NCBI GenBank assembly: GCA_013373425.1
Contig: JABXHW010000004.1
Location: 96,675 to 160,674 of the forward strand
From: Flavobacteriia bacterium
Lineage (GTDB): Bacteria > Bacteroidota > Bacteroidia > Flavobacteriales > Schleiferiaceae
Direction of reading: 5' to 3'
Length of the DNA: 64,000 bases
Shown here: positions 8,720 through 17,883 of the stretch, in pieces
Numbering within the stretch: the stretch's first letter is position 1
How the letters are laid out: the number at the start of each line of letters is the position of its first letter
Program-made: the position numbers and the translations under genes
Notes under the pieces: model-generated
The model's database searches: none
Seen by the model: only the letters and a program-made list of their open reading frames with translations
What the model was told of the DNA's origin: nothing

Positions 8720-9151
8720 ATGAAATTCGCCTTTCAAGCCATCGCTCTATTAGCTCTTACTTCATCCTGCTCAAATCACAGCCTAAACGAGGAAAGCATC
8801 CTTGGATGTTGGACAAGCATGGAAGAGAAGAAAATGGAATGCTGGGAGAAACGAGGCGATACGCTCTACGGCGAAGGCTTGGCGCTTCAGGACATGGGCG
8901 TAGGTGTAATGGACACCGTACTTTGGGAGTCCTTCAAACTGTATACAGATAGTGGCGCGAGAAAGTATGTTGTAAATGTTCAAGGTCAAGAGCCTGTGAC
9001 TTTTACCGAAACCAGTCCGTGGGTCTTCGAAAACCCAGAGCATGATTTTCCGAAACTTTTGAAGTACACTTTCAATCCTAAAGGGGATTTAGAAGTCACA
9101 GTAGGTGAAGGTGAGGAAGCTTTTATGTGGGTTTTCAGGAGAAACAAATAG
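8720..9151 (+). CDS. Lipoprotein, DUF6265-like
   Basis: A 143-residue lipoprotein: the signal MKFAFQAIALLALTSSC ends in a lipobox with Cys17. The mature part begins with GCWTSMEEKKMECWEKRGDTLYGEGL and contains FENPEHDFPK, the conserved motif of DUF6265-type proteins, which appear to have a lipocalin-like small beta-barrel. Function unknown. It is likely anchored in the inner or outer membrane facing the periplasm. Confidence 0.75.
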   Translation: MKFAFQAIALLALTSSCSNHSLNEESILGCWTSMEEKKMECWEKRGDTLYGEGLALQDMGVGVMDTVLWESFKLYTDSGARKYVVNVQGQEPVTFTETSPWVFENPEHDFPKLLKYTFNPKGDLEVTVGEGEEAFMWVFRRNK

Positions 9152-9207
9152 CCTCTGAGAACTTACGATTGAAGTTTAGTTTCCAACAAAGCCCCTACCT
9201 TTAACCC

Positions 9208-10212
9208 GTGAATATTTCAGAAGCATATACCTCATCATTGGCGCTCATGACCAGTGAGCATCCAGAGCGAGTTGATGAAGCCTCCGACGTCATCTTGTCC
9301 GAAAATCAGGACTTCTTTACTACGGCGTTGTTGAAGCATTTCAAGCAGGCAGACCTTTTACGGTTCGAGTTTACCCACAATATCGACTTGAAGTACAATG
9401 TGCTTTACGAAGCTTCACAAGTGTTTTTCAAAGATGCTGAGATGCGCCCATTCGCAGAGGTGGTTAACCCCCATTTGAGGGATGTTTCTTCGCACCCCAA
9501 TATCAAACCAGGAGATGTGCTTTTGGCTCGCTTTACTGACATCGAATACGATGGAGTTCCTTGTGAAGCCATCGGTATTTACAAGTATGATGCTCGCCAA
9601 CGAATCCTGAGTATCGACCCGTCTGGAGCGGTTTCCATTCGTTCGGGCATCGGAACTCAAAAGCCCGATAAGGCCTGCCTTATCATCAATGCGGGAATTG
9701 AGCCTACCGTTCTCATTCTCGATAATGACAATAAGGAATCGGAGTTCTGGACGCATCAATTTATCAATGCAAAACCAGCATCTGCTGCAGCGAATTTCAC
9801 CTCCGAAATCATTGCTTCAACCAAAGACTTCGTGAGTAAAAAAATGCCTGAAGAATTCGTCGTGTCTAAGGTAGATCAGGTGGATCTCATGAAGCGCTCT
9901 ATGGAGTATTTCAACGAGGCAGAGGAGTTCAATCAAGCCGATTACGAGCAGGCTGTTTTGGTAGACCCTGAAGTGATCAACTCCTACCGTTCACACAAAA
10001 ATGATTTCGCCTCAGAAAGCGGAGTTTCAGTTCCCGAGAACTTCTCCATGGTCAACTCTGTGGCCAAGAAGCAAGCGGGCAACTACAAAGGGGTGATTAA
10101 GCTTGATAAGAACTTCCACATCTACGTGCACGGCGACCGCTCATTGATCGAACGCGGCACCGAAGCAGATGGAAGAAACTTCTACAAAGTCTATTTCGAC
10201 AAAGAGGAATAG
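9208..10212 (+). CDS. Nucleoid-associated protein (NdpA/YejK family)
   Basis: A 334-residue cytoplasmic protein of the 37-kDa nucleoid-associated family. Typical features are the N-terminal VLSENQDFFTTALLKHF-like region, the KPGDVLLARFTDIEYDGVPCEAIGIYKYD block and the C-terminal KKQAGNYKGVIKLDKNFHIYVHGDR segment. Members bind the nucleoid; the Bacteroidota branch is poorly studied. The start is a GTG at 9208, with a TACCTTTA -7-like element ending only 4 nt upstream, which would give an almost leaderless transcript. Confidence 0.85.
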   Translation: MNISEAYTSSLALMTSEHPERVDEASDVILSENQDFFTTALLKHFKQADLLRFEFTHNIDLKYNVLYEASQVFFKDAEMRPFAEVVNPHLRDVSSHPNIKPGDVLLARFTDIEYDGVPCEAIGIYKYDARQRILSIDPSGAVSIRSGIGTQKPDKACLIINAGIEPTVLILDNDNKESEFWTHQFINAKPASAAANFTSEIIASTKDFVSKKMPEEFVVSKVDQVDLMKRSMEYFNEAEEFNQADYEQAVLVDPEVINSYRSHKNDFASESGVSVPENFSMVNSVAKKQAGNYKGVIKLDKNFHIYVHGDRSLIERGTEADGRNFYKVYFDKEE

Positions 10213-10232
10213 GGAGCTTAAGGGATTCAGGG

Positions 10233-10267
10233 ACTCGAAACCCGTCACTCGCTACCCGTCACCCGAA
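10233..10267. repeat. 7-nt periodic degenerate repeat (ACYCGNN)
   Basis: Heptamers ACTCGAA, ACCCGTC, ACTCGCT, ACCCGTC and ACCCGAA run without interruption in the short spacer between the convergent nucleoid-associated and M28 peptidase genes. Confidence 0.55.
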
Positions 10268-10273
10268 ACTCTT

Positions 10274-11644
10274 CTACGGCCTCACCTCGTACTTATCCAG
10301 CAAGTACAACATACTCGCCATTGATGCTGCACCAAGCTGTAACGCCCGTGCATTGATGCTTTCAAATACATCTGTCGGCGCGTGGTGATAATCGAAATAC
10401 CGCTGACTATCGGCGCGGTAACCCAATAAAATCGCATCGTCGTTTCGCAACTGTCCGATGTCGGCACCCGACCACCCTATAGAATATTCACGAAGTCCGT
10501 ATGGCTCTAGGAACCATTTAAAAGACTCAACGGCCTCTACGCCTGATGGAAGAGATTGAATACTAAAGCCACGTGGTACATCTCCTCCTCCATCGCTTTC
10601 AATTCCGATGACATGGCGTTCCCCCGTTTCTTGAGCAACGCGCGCATATTCTCTCGCTCCGTCTAGTCCAAACTCCTCATTCATATAAAGAACCACTCGG
10701 TGGGTGCGTTTGAACTCGTACCCAGAGCGCATTAACAAGAAGAGTCCATCCATACTTTGAACGGATCCAGCCCCATCATCCTGGGCTCCTTCTGCTAGGT
10801 CCCAAGAATCTAGGTGACCACCAACGACGGCTATTTCATCTGGGAATTCGCTTCCGACGATTTCTCCAATCACGTTATATGACATTACAGGATCAAACCA
10901 CTGACTGGTAAGCGTCATGTTCACTTTCAGCGCTGGATTCTGTTGAAGAGCATTGTGCAGTCGATCCGCACTTTGATAGCCGAGCGCAATAGACGGAATG
11001 CGTTCTTCGGCGCCTTCGTAGGTCATGCTTCCCGTATGAGGAGCATCGTCCATACGTGTGGTAACAGAACGAATGATTACAGCTGCCGCACCGTACTTAC
11101 TAGCTTCCATGGCTCCGGTGTGACGTTTCTTCACTGCTTCGCCATAGGCAGAGCCGGTGTTGATGTATGTCTGACGCATCGGTGCGCTGAAGAAAACAAC
11201 CTTGCCTTCAATGTCTTCTCGGGTATAGTTCTTTAGATCATCGACGTCTGGAATCTCAATTACTTCAGCAGTGATACCTTCTTCAGGCGTAGGAACTGAG
11301 CCTCCAAGCGCACAGGCATTCAGTTCGATTGAACTTCCTGCAATAGCTACAGATAGCTCACCGCGTTCCCAATGAGGAACTTCTACGGGTTGAAGATAAA
11401 CTCGGTCAAAACCTAAAGTATCGAGTGTCTCTTGTGCCCACTCAACCGCTCTTTCTGCGCCTTCAGAGCCTGCTAATCTGGGTCCAACTTCTTTGCATAG
11501 CTCATGCAACCATTGATATCCCTGCTGATTGAGGAGCGCATCATCATAAATTCCACGAATGAATGCTTCGTCGGCGGTAGTATCGATTTGAGCAAAGGCC
11601 GTTACCGATGCAAATCCGGCAAGTAAGAAAATCTTCTTCATCAA
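10274..11644 (-). CDS. M28-family zinc metallopeptidase, carboxypeptidase Q-like
   Basis: A 456-residue exported peptidase: signal peptide MMKKIFLLAGFASVTAFA then QIDTT. A protease-associated (PA) domain lies around residues 120-225 (REDIEGKVVFFSAP, ASKYGAAAVIIRS). The M28 catalytic core shows the zinc ligands in order: GGHLDSWD, DDGAGS, NEEFGLDG, ESDGGGD and YHHAPTD. It should act as an aminopeptidase or dipeptidase in the periplasm or outside the cell. It lies 8 nt after the DUF819 permease gene, so the two are probably one operon, which would fit peptide or amino-acid use. Confidence 0.9.
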   Translation of the reverse strand: MMKKIFLLAGFASVTAFAQIDTTADEAFIRGIYDDALLNQQGYQWLHELCKEVGPRLAGSEGAERAVEWAQETLDTLGFDRVYLQPVEVPHWERGELSVAIAGSSIELNACALGGSVPTPEEGITAEVIEIPDVDDLKNYTREDIEGKVVFFSAPMRQTYINTGSAYGEAVKKRHTGAMEASKYGAAAVIIRSVTTRMDDAPHTGSMTYEGAEERIPSIALGYQSADRLHNALQQNPALKVNMTLTSQWFDPVMSYNVIGEIVGSEFPDEIAVVGGHLDSWDLAEGAQDDGAGSVQSMDGLFLLMRSGYEFKRTHRVVLYMNEEFGLDGAREYARVAQETGERHVIGIESDGGGDVPRGFSIQSLPSGVEAVESFKWFLEPYGLREYSIGWSGADIGQLRNDDAILLGYRADSQRYFDYHHAPTDVFESINARALQLGAASMASMLYLLDKYEVRP

Positions 11645-11652
11645 AATTGATT

Positions 11653-13059
11653 TTACATTCCTACGGCAAGCCGCATTAGATTACCACAAATGATTGCACC
11701 ATATGTTCCCAGAGCGTAGCCTAATACTGCTAGAAGCACACCCACGGGCGCCAAGCTTGGGTGGAACGCTGCTGCGACAACTGGAGCTGACGCGGCACCA
11801 CCAATATTTGCTTTAGACCCAACAGCAAGGAAGAAGAATGGAGCTTTTGAAAGCTTTGCTACGATGAACAGAAGTCCAACGTGGATAATCATCCAAATCA
11901 AGCCTACAAAGAACAACCCTGGGTTGTCAAAGATTTCAAGGATATTCATCTTCATACCAATTGAAGCTACTAGTACATAGATGAACACGCTGCCAATCTT
12001 TGATGCTCCAGCGCCTTCCATATTACGGGCTCTTGTAAAGCTCAGAACCAATCCAATAGTAGTGGCAATCACAATCAACCAGAAAAAGCCACTCGACAGG
12101 CTAAAATCGCTTGCCCAAGAGAAGGTATCATCCATCCAAGGTGCTATATAGTCTGCTGCTAGGTGAGATAAACCCACAGCGCCAAAGGCCACTCCTAGAA
12201 TAATCATCAAGTCGTTAAACGATGGAATCTTTGCTACGCTGAGTGAAAACTCATGCATCTTATTCTTCAAGTTCTCAACGTTGGATGAGTCGGCTTTCAA
12301 CCATTTATCAATGCTTGCTGAACGACCTACTCCAAGCAGTAGGAAGGCCATCCAGATTTCAGCCACAATCACATCAACGGTAATCATCGCACCGAAGAGT
12401 TTCGAGCTAATCAACCCTGATTCGCCTCCTTCGGTACCGAATACTTCGAACATAGCTGCCTGGTTTGCTCCACCTCCAATCCAAGAACCCGCAACGGTAG
12501 TCATACCTCTCCAAACATTACCAGCAACAACATCTGGAGCGATACCGTCCATAATAAGTAAGGCAATTGGGCCGCCGATGATGACACCTAGTGTGGCTGT
12601 GCCAAACATTATAAGGGCTTTTGGCCCTAGCTTAAACACCTCTTTCAGGCTGATGCTCAATGTGAGTAAAACCAAACTGGCTGGGAGGAGATATCGAGAA
12701 GCCATGTAGTACAGCTTCGATGTGCTTATATATGGTGTGACAATCGCCTCAGTTCCTTCATGCTCGGCTACGAACTCTTTGAGTTGACCAATCCGTGTAA
12801 TTCCATTCACATCGAACCCCGCACTTGTAAGCGCATTCAATGCTTCATCAAAATCAATCCAACCCGGACTGATTATTCCCATCGTATTGAAAAGAGATGG
12901 TAAGAAGTAGCAGAGAAGTAGAGCTGGTATAATCTTGAAAAAGCGCTGAAGCTGAGGCAAGGTAGTCGCCTTGAAAATTAGCGCAAGAAGTCCAAGCAAG
13001 ACACCAAGAATCACCGCGTCATTGGTGATCAATGGCATTTTCGATACAACGTCGTTCAT
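11653..13059 (-). CDS. DUF819 family integral membrane permease
   Basis: A 468-residue protein with about 12 hydrophobic helices. GGPIALLIMDG, the TTVAGSWIGGGANQAAMFEVFG block (about residues 190-210) and KANIGGAASAPVVAAAFHPSLAPVGVLLAVLGYALGTYGA near the C-terminus are the conserved motifs of DUF819 (YjcL family), a group of presumed transporters without an assigned substrate. The two glycine-rich GGAxxA blocks look like inverted re-entrant segments. Same operon as the M28 peptidase; a role in taking up its products is only inference. Confidence 0.85.
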   Translation of the reverse strand: MNDVVSKMPLITNDAVILGVLLGLLALIFKATTLPQLQRFFKIIPALLLCYFLPSLFNTMGIISPGWIDFDEALNALTSAGFDVNGITRIGQLKEFVAEHEGTEAIVTPYISTSKLYYMASRYLLPASLVLLTLSISLKEVFKLGPKALIMFGTATLGVIIGGPIALLIMDGIAPDVVAGNVWRGMTTVAGSWIGGGANQAAMFEVFGTEGGESGLISSKLFGAMITVDVIVAEIWMAFLLLGVGRSASIDKWLKADSSNVENLKNKMHEFSLSVAKIPSFNDLMIILGVAFGAVGLSHLAADYIAPWMDDTFSWASDFSLSSGFFWLIVIATTIGLVLSFTRARNMEGAGASKIGSVFIYVLVASIGMKMNILEIFDNPGLFFVGLIWMIIHVGLLFIVAKLSKAPFFFLAVGSKANIGGAASAPVVAAAFHPSLAPVGVLLAVLGYALGTYGAIICGNLMRLAVGM

Positions 13060-13142
13060 GAGGTCCGATTTTGAAAGACGCCAAGATAAGAAAGAATCTG
13101 AGGGCCTTCATGGAACGTGAAAGGCACTAACCCAAGGGAGGT

Positions 13143-14915
13143 TTAGGCATGAGAAACCCCTTCGGTGTACTTCATTACTTTAGATAGGAGCTCCTCTGGA
13201 TTGAACGGTTTGCTGATGTATTCGTTCATCCCAATTTGGAAAATCTCATTCTCCTCCTCCATCAAAGCAGAAGCAGTAAGGGCAAGAATTGGAATCTGCG
13301 CCTTGGGGTCGCTTGAGCTGCGAATCTTCTTCGTGGCCTCCATGCCATCCACCACAGGCATTCTCAAATCCATGAGAATCAAATCAAAATCACCTTGCGA
13401 CCACATCTTAATGGCTTCTTCACCATCTTTCGCTATTTCCATGGTGGCTCCCCAACCGTTGAGGAATTTCTTGGCAACAAGCCCGTTCACTGCGTTGTCT
13501 TCGGCCACCAAGATTTTCACACCGCTCAACGGAGAGGCATTCATATCATCAGCTTTGGCGCTCGCCCGAGCGGTTAGGTCGGTTAATGGCAACGGCAATT
13601 CAAAACTGAACTGCGAACCTTTGCCCACTTCGCTGTGAAGCTCAAGTTCTCCACCCATCAATCGAACGAGCTCTCGAGAGATGGCTAGACCCAAGCCTGT
13701 ACCTCCGTACTTTCTTGAAATCGCCGCATTCGCCTGCATGAAGCTGTCGAATATCTTATCCTTGAAGTCTTCCGGAATTCCAATGCCCGTATCTTCTACA
13801 GTAAATCGAATAATCGCCTCGTCGTCGGTCATGTCTTCCAACTCAGCGCTCAATTTCACTTTTCCTTCTTCAGTGAACTTCACCGCATTGCTCACCAAGT
13901 TATTGAGTACCTGGGTGAGTCGGGTAGCATCACCTGTAACGGTCTTGTTCTTAACCTCAGGCGTCTTGACGAGCTCTAACTTGATGCGCTTCTCTTCAGC
14001 CTTCATTTGGAATGCCGACATCACGCTTTCCAGGAGTTCATTGATACTGAAAGGAGCATCTTCCATTATCAGCTTGCCCACTTCAATTTTATTATAGTCG
14101 AGGACATCATTAATCAATGAAAGCAAGTTCTCAGATGAAAACTTCAAAACTTTAAGGTTCTCCAATTGATCCGGACGTGGATTCTCATGTCGCAGAATAT
14201 AGCTCATGCCAATCACTGCATTAAGAGGTGTCCGAATCTCATGTGACATTACCGATAAGAACTCCGACTTGGCTTTATTCGCCTTTTCGGCTTCTTCTTT
14301 GGCTAGTTCTAGTTCCTTGGCAGCCTTATGCAGGTCTCTGTTTGCTTCTTGCAAGTGCCGCTTTTCATTCTCCAACAGATTTTTGAAGAGAACAATGATT
14401 GAAGTGATAAGAAGTAAAATACCAATACTTGAGATGAGGAATTCTACAGATCTAACAGCGTTGGCTTCGTCGGTTGAAACCAATTCTGGATATGTCACTT
14501 CCAAGTAGCGACATGCTAAAAAGGATAGGGTCCAAAGCGATATTATGAACATGTAATAGCGCTTCTTTACTACCGTCACCGACAGAGTTGCTCCGAGAAT
14601 AAAGTAAAGCGGAACTTCACCGTTTATGCCGTTGAGGTAGAAGTAAAAGAGACAAATGCTGAGGAGGCCGAATGTGATATAAATGGGCCGAATAGCCTTT
14701 CGCCACTTCCCTGTTTTCGACACGAAGTAAATGCCGAAAAACACACAAATATTGATGGCGATGGGGATGAGAATCGAAGCGGGCTGTCCCACAAGTATGC
14801 CCCCGACCCATCCATACATCATGAAAATGGCCGTAAATAAAATCGTCGCGTTGAGAATCCTTTGATTTACAGTATGCTCTGCAGCGGATCCCACCAACCG
14901 GTCTAACAGTTTCAT
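13143..14915 (-). CDS. Hybrid sensor histidine kinase/response regulator
   Basis: A 590-residue membrane kinase. Residues 20-178 hold about six hydrophobic helices with no extracellular sensor domain, followed by a coiled coil (180-215). HisKA has the phospho-acceptor His225 in SHEIRTPLNAVIG; HATPase_c shows N-box NLVSNAVKFT, DTGIGIP and GGTGLGLAIS. A C-terminal receiver domain (about 465-585) carries the phospho-acceptor Asp516 in LMDLRMP. No DNA-binding output exists, so signalling must pass through a phosphotransfer protein or end in the receiver. The signal is unknown. It is divergent from the thioesterase gene with a 43-bp gap. Confidence 0.92.
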   Translation of the reverse strand: MKLLDRLVGSAAEHTVNQRILNATILFTAIFMMYGWVGGILVGQPASILIPIAINICVFFGIYFVSKTGKWRKAIRPIYITFGLLSICLFYFYLNGINGEVPLYFILGATLSVTVVKKRYYMFIISLWTLSFLACRYLEVTYPELVSTDEANAVRSVEFLISSIGILLLITSIIVLFKNLLENEKRHLQEANRDLHKAAKELELAKEEAEKANKAKSEFLSVMSHEIRTPLNAVIGMSYILRHENPRPDQLENLKVLKFSSENLLSLINDVLDYNKIEVGKLIMEDAPFSINELLESVMSAFQMKAEEKRIKLELVKTPEVKNKTVTGDATRLTQVLNNLVSNAVKFTEEGKVKLSAELEDMTDDEAIIRFTVEDTGIGIPEDFKDKIFDSFMQANAAISRKYGGTGLGLAISRELVRLMGGELELHSEVGKGSQFSFELPLPLTDLTARASAKADDMNASPLSGVKILVAEDNAVNGLVAKKFLNGWGATMEIAKDGEEAIKMWSQGDFDLILMDLRMPVVDGMEATKKIRSSSDPKAQIPILALTASALMEEENEIFQIGMNEYISKPFNPEELLSKVMKYTEGVSHA

Positions 14916-14958
14916 AGTAGGTTGAAATTACAACAATCCAAGCATGTATTTTTGAATA

Positions 14959-15690
14959 ATGATGAAGAATTCACAAAGTGTACACGACTATTCCACAGAG
15001 TTGACGAGCATTGAAATTGGAGCAGACCTTCGAGTGAAGCCTTCTGCTGTAGCAAACGCTCTCCAAGAAGCTGCCCGCAAACATGCGGATTTATTGGGTT
15101 GGGGAGTAGAAACATTACAGTCGAAAAAGCTTTATTGGGTCTTGGCTCGAACGCGAGTTGAGATTACAAAGCGTCCAGGGTATGCTTCCGAAATCAATAT
15201 TAAAACTTGGCCAAAAGGCACAGCAGGTCGATATGCACTTCGTGATTTTACAGGAAGTGTACAGGGCAAAGACTTTCTTCGAGCTACCAGTTCTTGGGTT
15301 CTTGTAGATGCTGCTACTGGCCGTCCGTCAACCGTAGATCAGCTCTCAGATTTGTTCTCAGAAAGAGCAAATGAACACGCTCTTGAAGTCCCAGCTGAAA
15401 AGATTGCAATTCCCGATGAATTCGATTCTGAACTCGCTGTGGAGCCCATGTACTCCGACCTCGATGTGCTCGGACATGTAAACAATGCTCGCTACCTCGA
15501 TTGGGCGTGGAGCGCCGTTACTCCTGAAGTCAGAAAGAAAACCAAAGGATGGACAGTCAACTATACCAAAGAGGTGAAGGCAGGTCAATGCATGACCGTG
15601 AAGGTTAAATCGGGCAAATCCGAATCCGTTGTTGTTGGATTCGATGAAAACCAAAAGCCGGCATTCTTGGTTTCATTTCATTTAGAATGA
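14959..15690 (+). CDS. Acyl-ACP thioesterase
   Basis: A 243-residue double-hotdog protein of the acyl-ACP thioesterase family (plant Fat and bacterial TE type). The N-terminal half has GADLRVKPSAVANALQEAARKHADLLGWG and WVLARTRVEI, the second half has DLDVLGHVNNARYLDWAW with the Asn-His-type catalytic region (GHVNNARY). It would hydrolyse acyl-ACP to free fatty acid and ACP. The tandem Met (MMKN) leaves a one-codon uncertainty in the start. It stands just upstream of the mutS2 gene (35 bp) without obvious functional link. Confidence 0.88.
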   Translation: MMKNSQSVHDYSTELTSIEIGADLRVKPSAVANALQEAARKHADLLGWGVETLQSKKLYWVLARTRVEITKRPGYASEINIKTWPKGTAGRYALRDFTGSVQGKDFLRATSSWVLVDAATGRPSTVDQLSDLFSERANEHALEVPAEKIAIPDEFDSELAVEPMYSDLDVLGHVNNARYLDWAWSAVTPEVRKKTKGWTVNYTKEVKAGQCMTVKVKSGKSESVVVGFDENQKPAFLVSFHLE

Positions 15691-15713
15691 CTTCCAGAGC
15701 CATATTCATCCCT

Positions 15714-15721
15714 TACCTTTG
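15714..15721 (+). promoter_or_regulatory. TAccTTTG -7 element before mutS2
   Basis: TACCTTTG exactly fits the Bacteroidota -7 consensus; TTC lies at 15692-15694, 19 nt upstream, one base from the -33 TTG. The GTG start codon begins only 4 nt after the element, so transcription would begin at or within a few bases of the start codon. Confidence 0.5.
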
Positions 15722-15725
15722 ACAC

Positions 15726-17834
15726 GTGCTCATTTATCCCAATGATATCATAGAACATCTCGAGTTCACCGACGTCCGTTTGGCCGTGGCAAAATATGCC
15801 GTGACAAAAATGGGCAAACAGGCCTTGCTCGATTTGTTACCGGTAGACGATGATCGGGAAATTGAACACGCCCTGACAGAGGTGAATGAGGCGTTGTCCA
15901 TTTATCAAAGTGAACGCGCTTTCCCCGCCATGTCTGCAGCCGACCTCACCGAACCTCTTTCGCTCCTTCGAATAAAAAATGCGGTTCTCGAGCCCGACCA
16001 ATTCTTGGATGTGAAAGTCTTGGTTGAGTCGTATAACCGACTTCACCGTTTCACAGAAACCCATCTAGAATACCTGCCCACCATTCAATTGCGCTTTCGT
16101 GCTTTTCCACCCAATTTGGAAATTCCGCAAGCTATTGACAGGGTACTAGAACGGAATGGGACGGTCAAGTCCAACGCATCTCCTGAGCTTTCAAAAATCA
16201 GAACCCAGCTGTCGAGGAAGCGCTCGTCCGCAGATCGACTTTTCTACAAAGCCGTTCGCAAGTACGAGAACCTTGGATTCGTGGGTGATGTAAAGGAAGG
16301 TGTCCATGACGACCGCCGAACCATTGGTGTTCTAGCTGGATTCAAGGGAAGGGTGAATGGTCTGCTTCACGGCGCTTCCAACAAGCACAGCTTGGTGTTT
16401 ATCGAGCCTGGTGAGTGCATCGAAATCAACAATGAGGTGGCCATGTTGGTGGACGATGAGAAGCGTGAAGTTCGGCGCATTCTCAGGGAGCTGACACAAC
16501 TCTTAGCCCTGCATCAAGATGAATTGAAAGCCTTCTCACGCATCATGGGCGAGGTGGATTTCATCCACGCCAAAGCGCGATATGCCCTTGCTGAAGAAGC
16601 CTGCCTGCCCCACGTCAACAGAGAGGGCGTTTGGGAGATAAAAGACGGCATCAACCCTGTCCTCCGACACTTTCACAAGACTAAGAATAGAAATGTCATT
16701 CCGCTAGAACTCACACTCGACCCCGAGCAGCGCATCGTTGTAATTTCAGGTCCGAATGCCGGGGGTAAGTCCATTGCTCTAAAGACGGTTGGATTATTTC
16801 AAATGATGCTCCAAAGTGGCCTTCTACTGCCCGTTCATCCATCGTCGACATTTCCAATTATCAAGAAAGTTCTCGCTGATATCGGCGATAGTCAAAGCAT
16901 AGAAAACGAACTCAGTACCTACAGCTCCAAATTGGAAAAAATGAAGGAGTTTCTGAGAACTGCGGATGCTGAAACACTATTCCTCATAGACGAATTCGGT
17001 TCGGGTTCTGATCCCGACTTGGGAGCCGTTCTCGCTCAGGTCTTCCTGAAGTCGCTGAACCGTAAGAAAGCCTATGGAATCGCTACCACGCATTACAACA
17101 GTATCAAATCGCTAGCAGCCTCCCTCCCTGGAGTTCGTAACGGTTCCATGCTCTTTAACGGGGAAACCCTTGAACCAGAATACGCACTGCAAATTGGTCA
17201 ACCTGGGAGCTCCTACACTTTTGAAGTGGCCGAGCGAGCCGGTATTCCAAAAGGACTAATCACCTCGGCGCGCAAAAGACTCAAAGAAGGAACGCGTGCT
17301 CTTGATGAGTTGTTGGTGAATCTTCAGAAAGAGCGTCACGCGCTCGGTCAGGAGCGAGAAGAAACGGCCAACAGATTGGAGGAGCTCGAGCAAATGAAAG
17401 CCAAGCAAAGCGCTCAAATCCGCAAGCTCGAAGACAAGATTCAGAAGCAAAGTCAGGCCAACGCAGATCAAAACGACCAACTCATGTGGGGCAAGCGTTT
17501 CGAGAGTTTGGTGAAGAGCTGGGACAAGGCAACGAATCGCCAAATGCGAAAAGGTGTACTAGATCGCTTTCAACAAATGATGAGCGATCGAAGTGGTGAG
17601 GTAAAAAAGGTCGAGCAAAAGAAGCTTTCAAAAGCGCAGAAGCAAAAAAGAGCCAAACTCAAGCGACTTACTTCTGAAGACATTAAGGTGGGCGATAAAG
17701 TGAAGCTCATCAACTCCAAACAAACCGGTCAGGTTGTAGAAATCAAGAAAGACAAATACGTTATTGCCTACGACAACGGCATTTCTACGACAGCCGAACG
17801 CGACAAGTTCATTTTAGCGAACCGTCGGCTTTAA
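15726..17834 (+). CDS. MutS2-family ATPase lacking the Smr nuclease domain
   Basis: A 702-residue MutS-like ATPase. The N-terminal core (LEFTDVRLAVAKYAVTKMGKQAL) and clamp are MutS2-like; Walker A is GPNAGGKS (342-349), Walker B LIDEFGSGSDPDLG, followed by ATTHYNSIK. A long coiled coil (about 520-610) and a KOW/SH3-like tail (VGDKVKLINSKQTGQVVEIKKDKYVIAYDNG) end the protein. Canonical MutS2 has a further C-terminal Smr endonuclease domain of about 80 residues; it is absent here, with a normal stop, so this form may bind DNA or stalled ribosomes but lacks that nuclease. Start is GTG at 15726. Confidence 0.88.
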   Translation: MLIYPNDIIEHLEFTDVRLAVAKYAVTKMGKQALLDLLPVDDDREIEHALTEVNEALSIYQSERAFPAMSAADLTEPLSLLRIKNAVLEPDQFLDVKVLVESYNRLHRFTETHLEYLPTIQLRFRAFPPNLEIPQAIDRVLERNGTVKSNASPELSKIRTQLSRKRSSADRLFYKAVRKYENLGFVGDVKEGVHDDRRTIGVLAGFKGRVNGLLHGASNKHSLVFIEPGECIEINNEVAMLVDDEKREVRRILRELTQLLALHQDELKAFSRIMGEVDFIHAKARYALAEEACLPHVNREGVWEIKDGINPVLRHFHKTKNRNVIPLELTLDPEQRIVVISGPNAGGKSIALKTVGLFQMMLQSGLLLPVHPSSTFPIIKKVLADIGDSQSIENELSTYSSKLEKMKEFLRTADAETLFLIDEFGSGSDPDLGAVLAQVFLKSLNRKKAYGIATTHYNSIKSLAASLPGVRNGSMLFNGETLEPEYALQIGQPGSSYTFEVAERAGIPKGLITSARKRLKEGTRALDELLVNLQKERHALGQEREETANRLEELEQMKAKQSAQIRKLEDKIQKQSQANADQNDQLMWGKRFESLVKSWDKATNRQMRKGVLDRFQQMMSDRSGEVKKVEQKKLSKAQKQKRAKLKRLTSEDIKVGDKVKLINSKQTGQVVEIKKDKYVIAYDNGISTTAERDKFILANRRL

Positions 17835-17883
17835 TGCGACATAGGTCACATGTAGTTCAATTGAAAGCTGTGACCTTTGCGCC

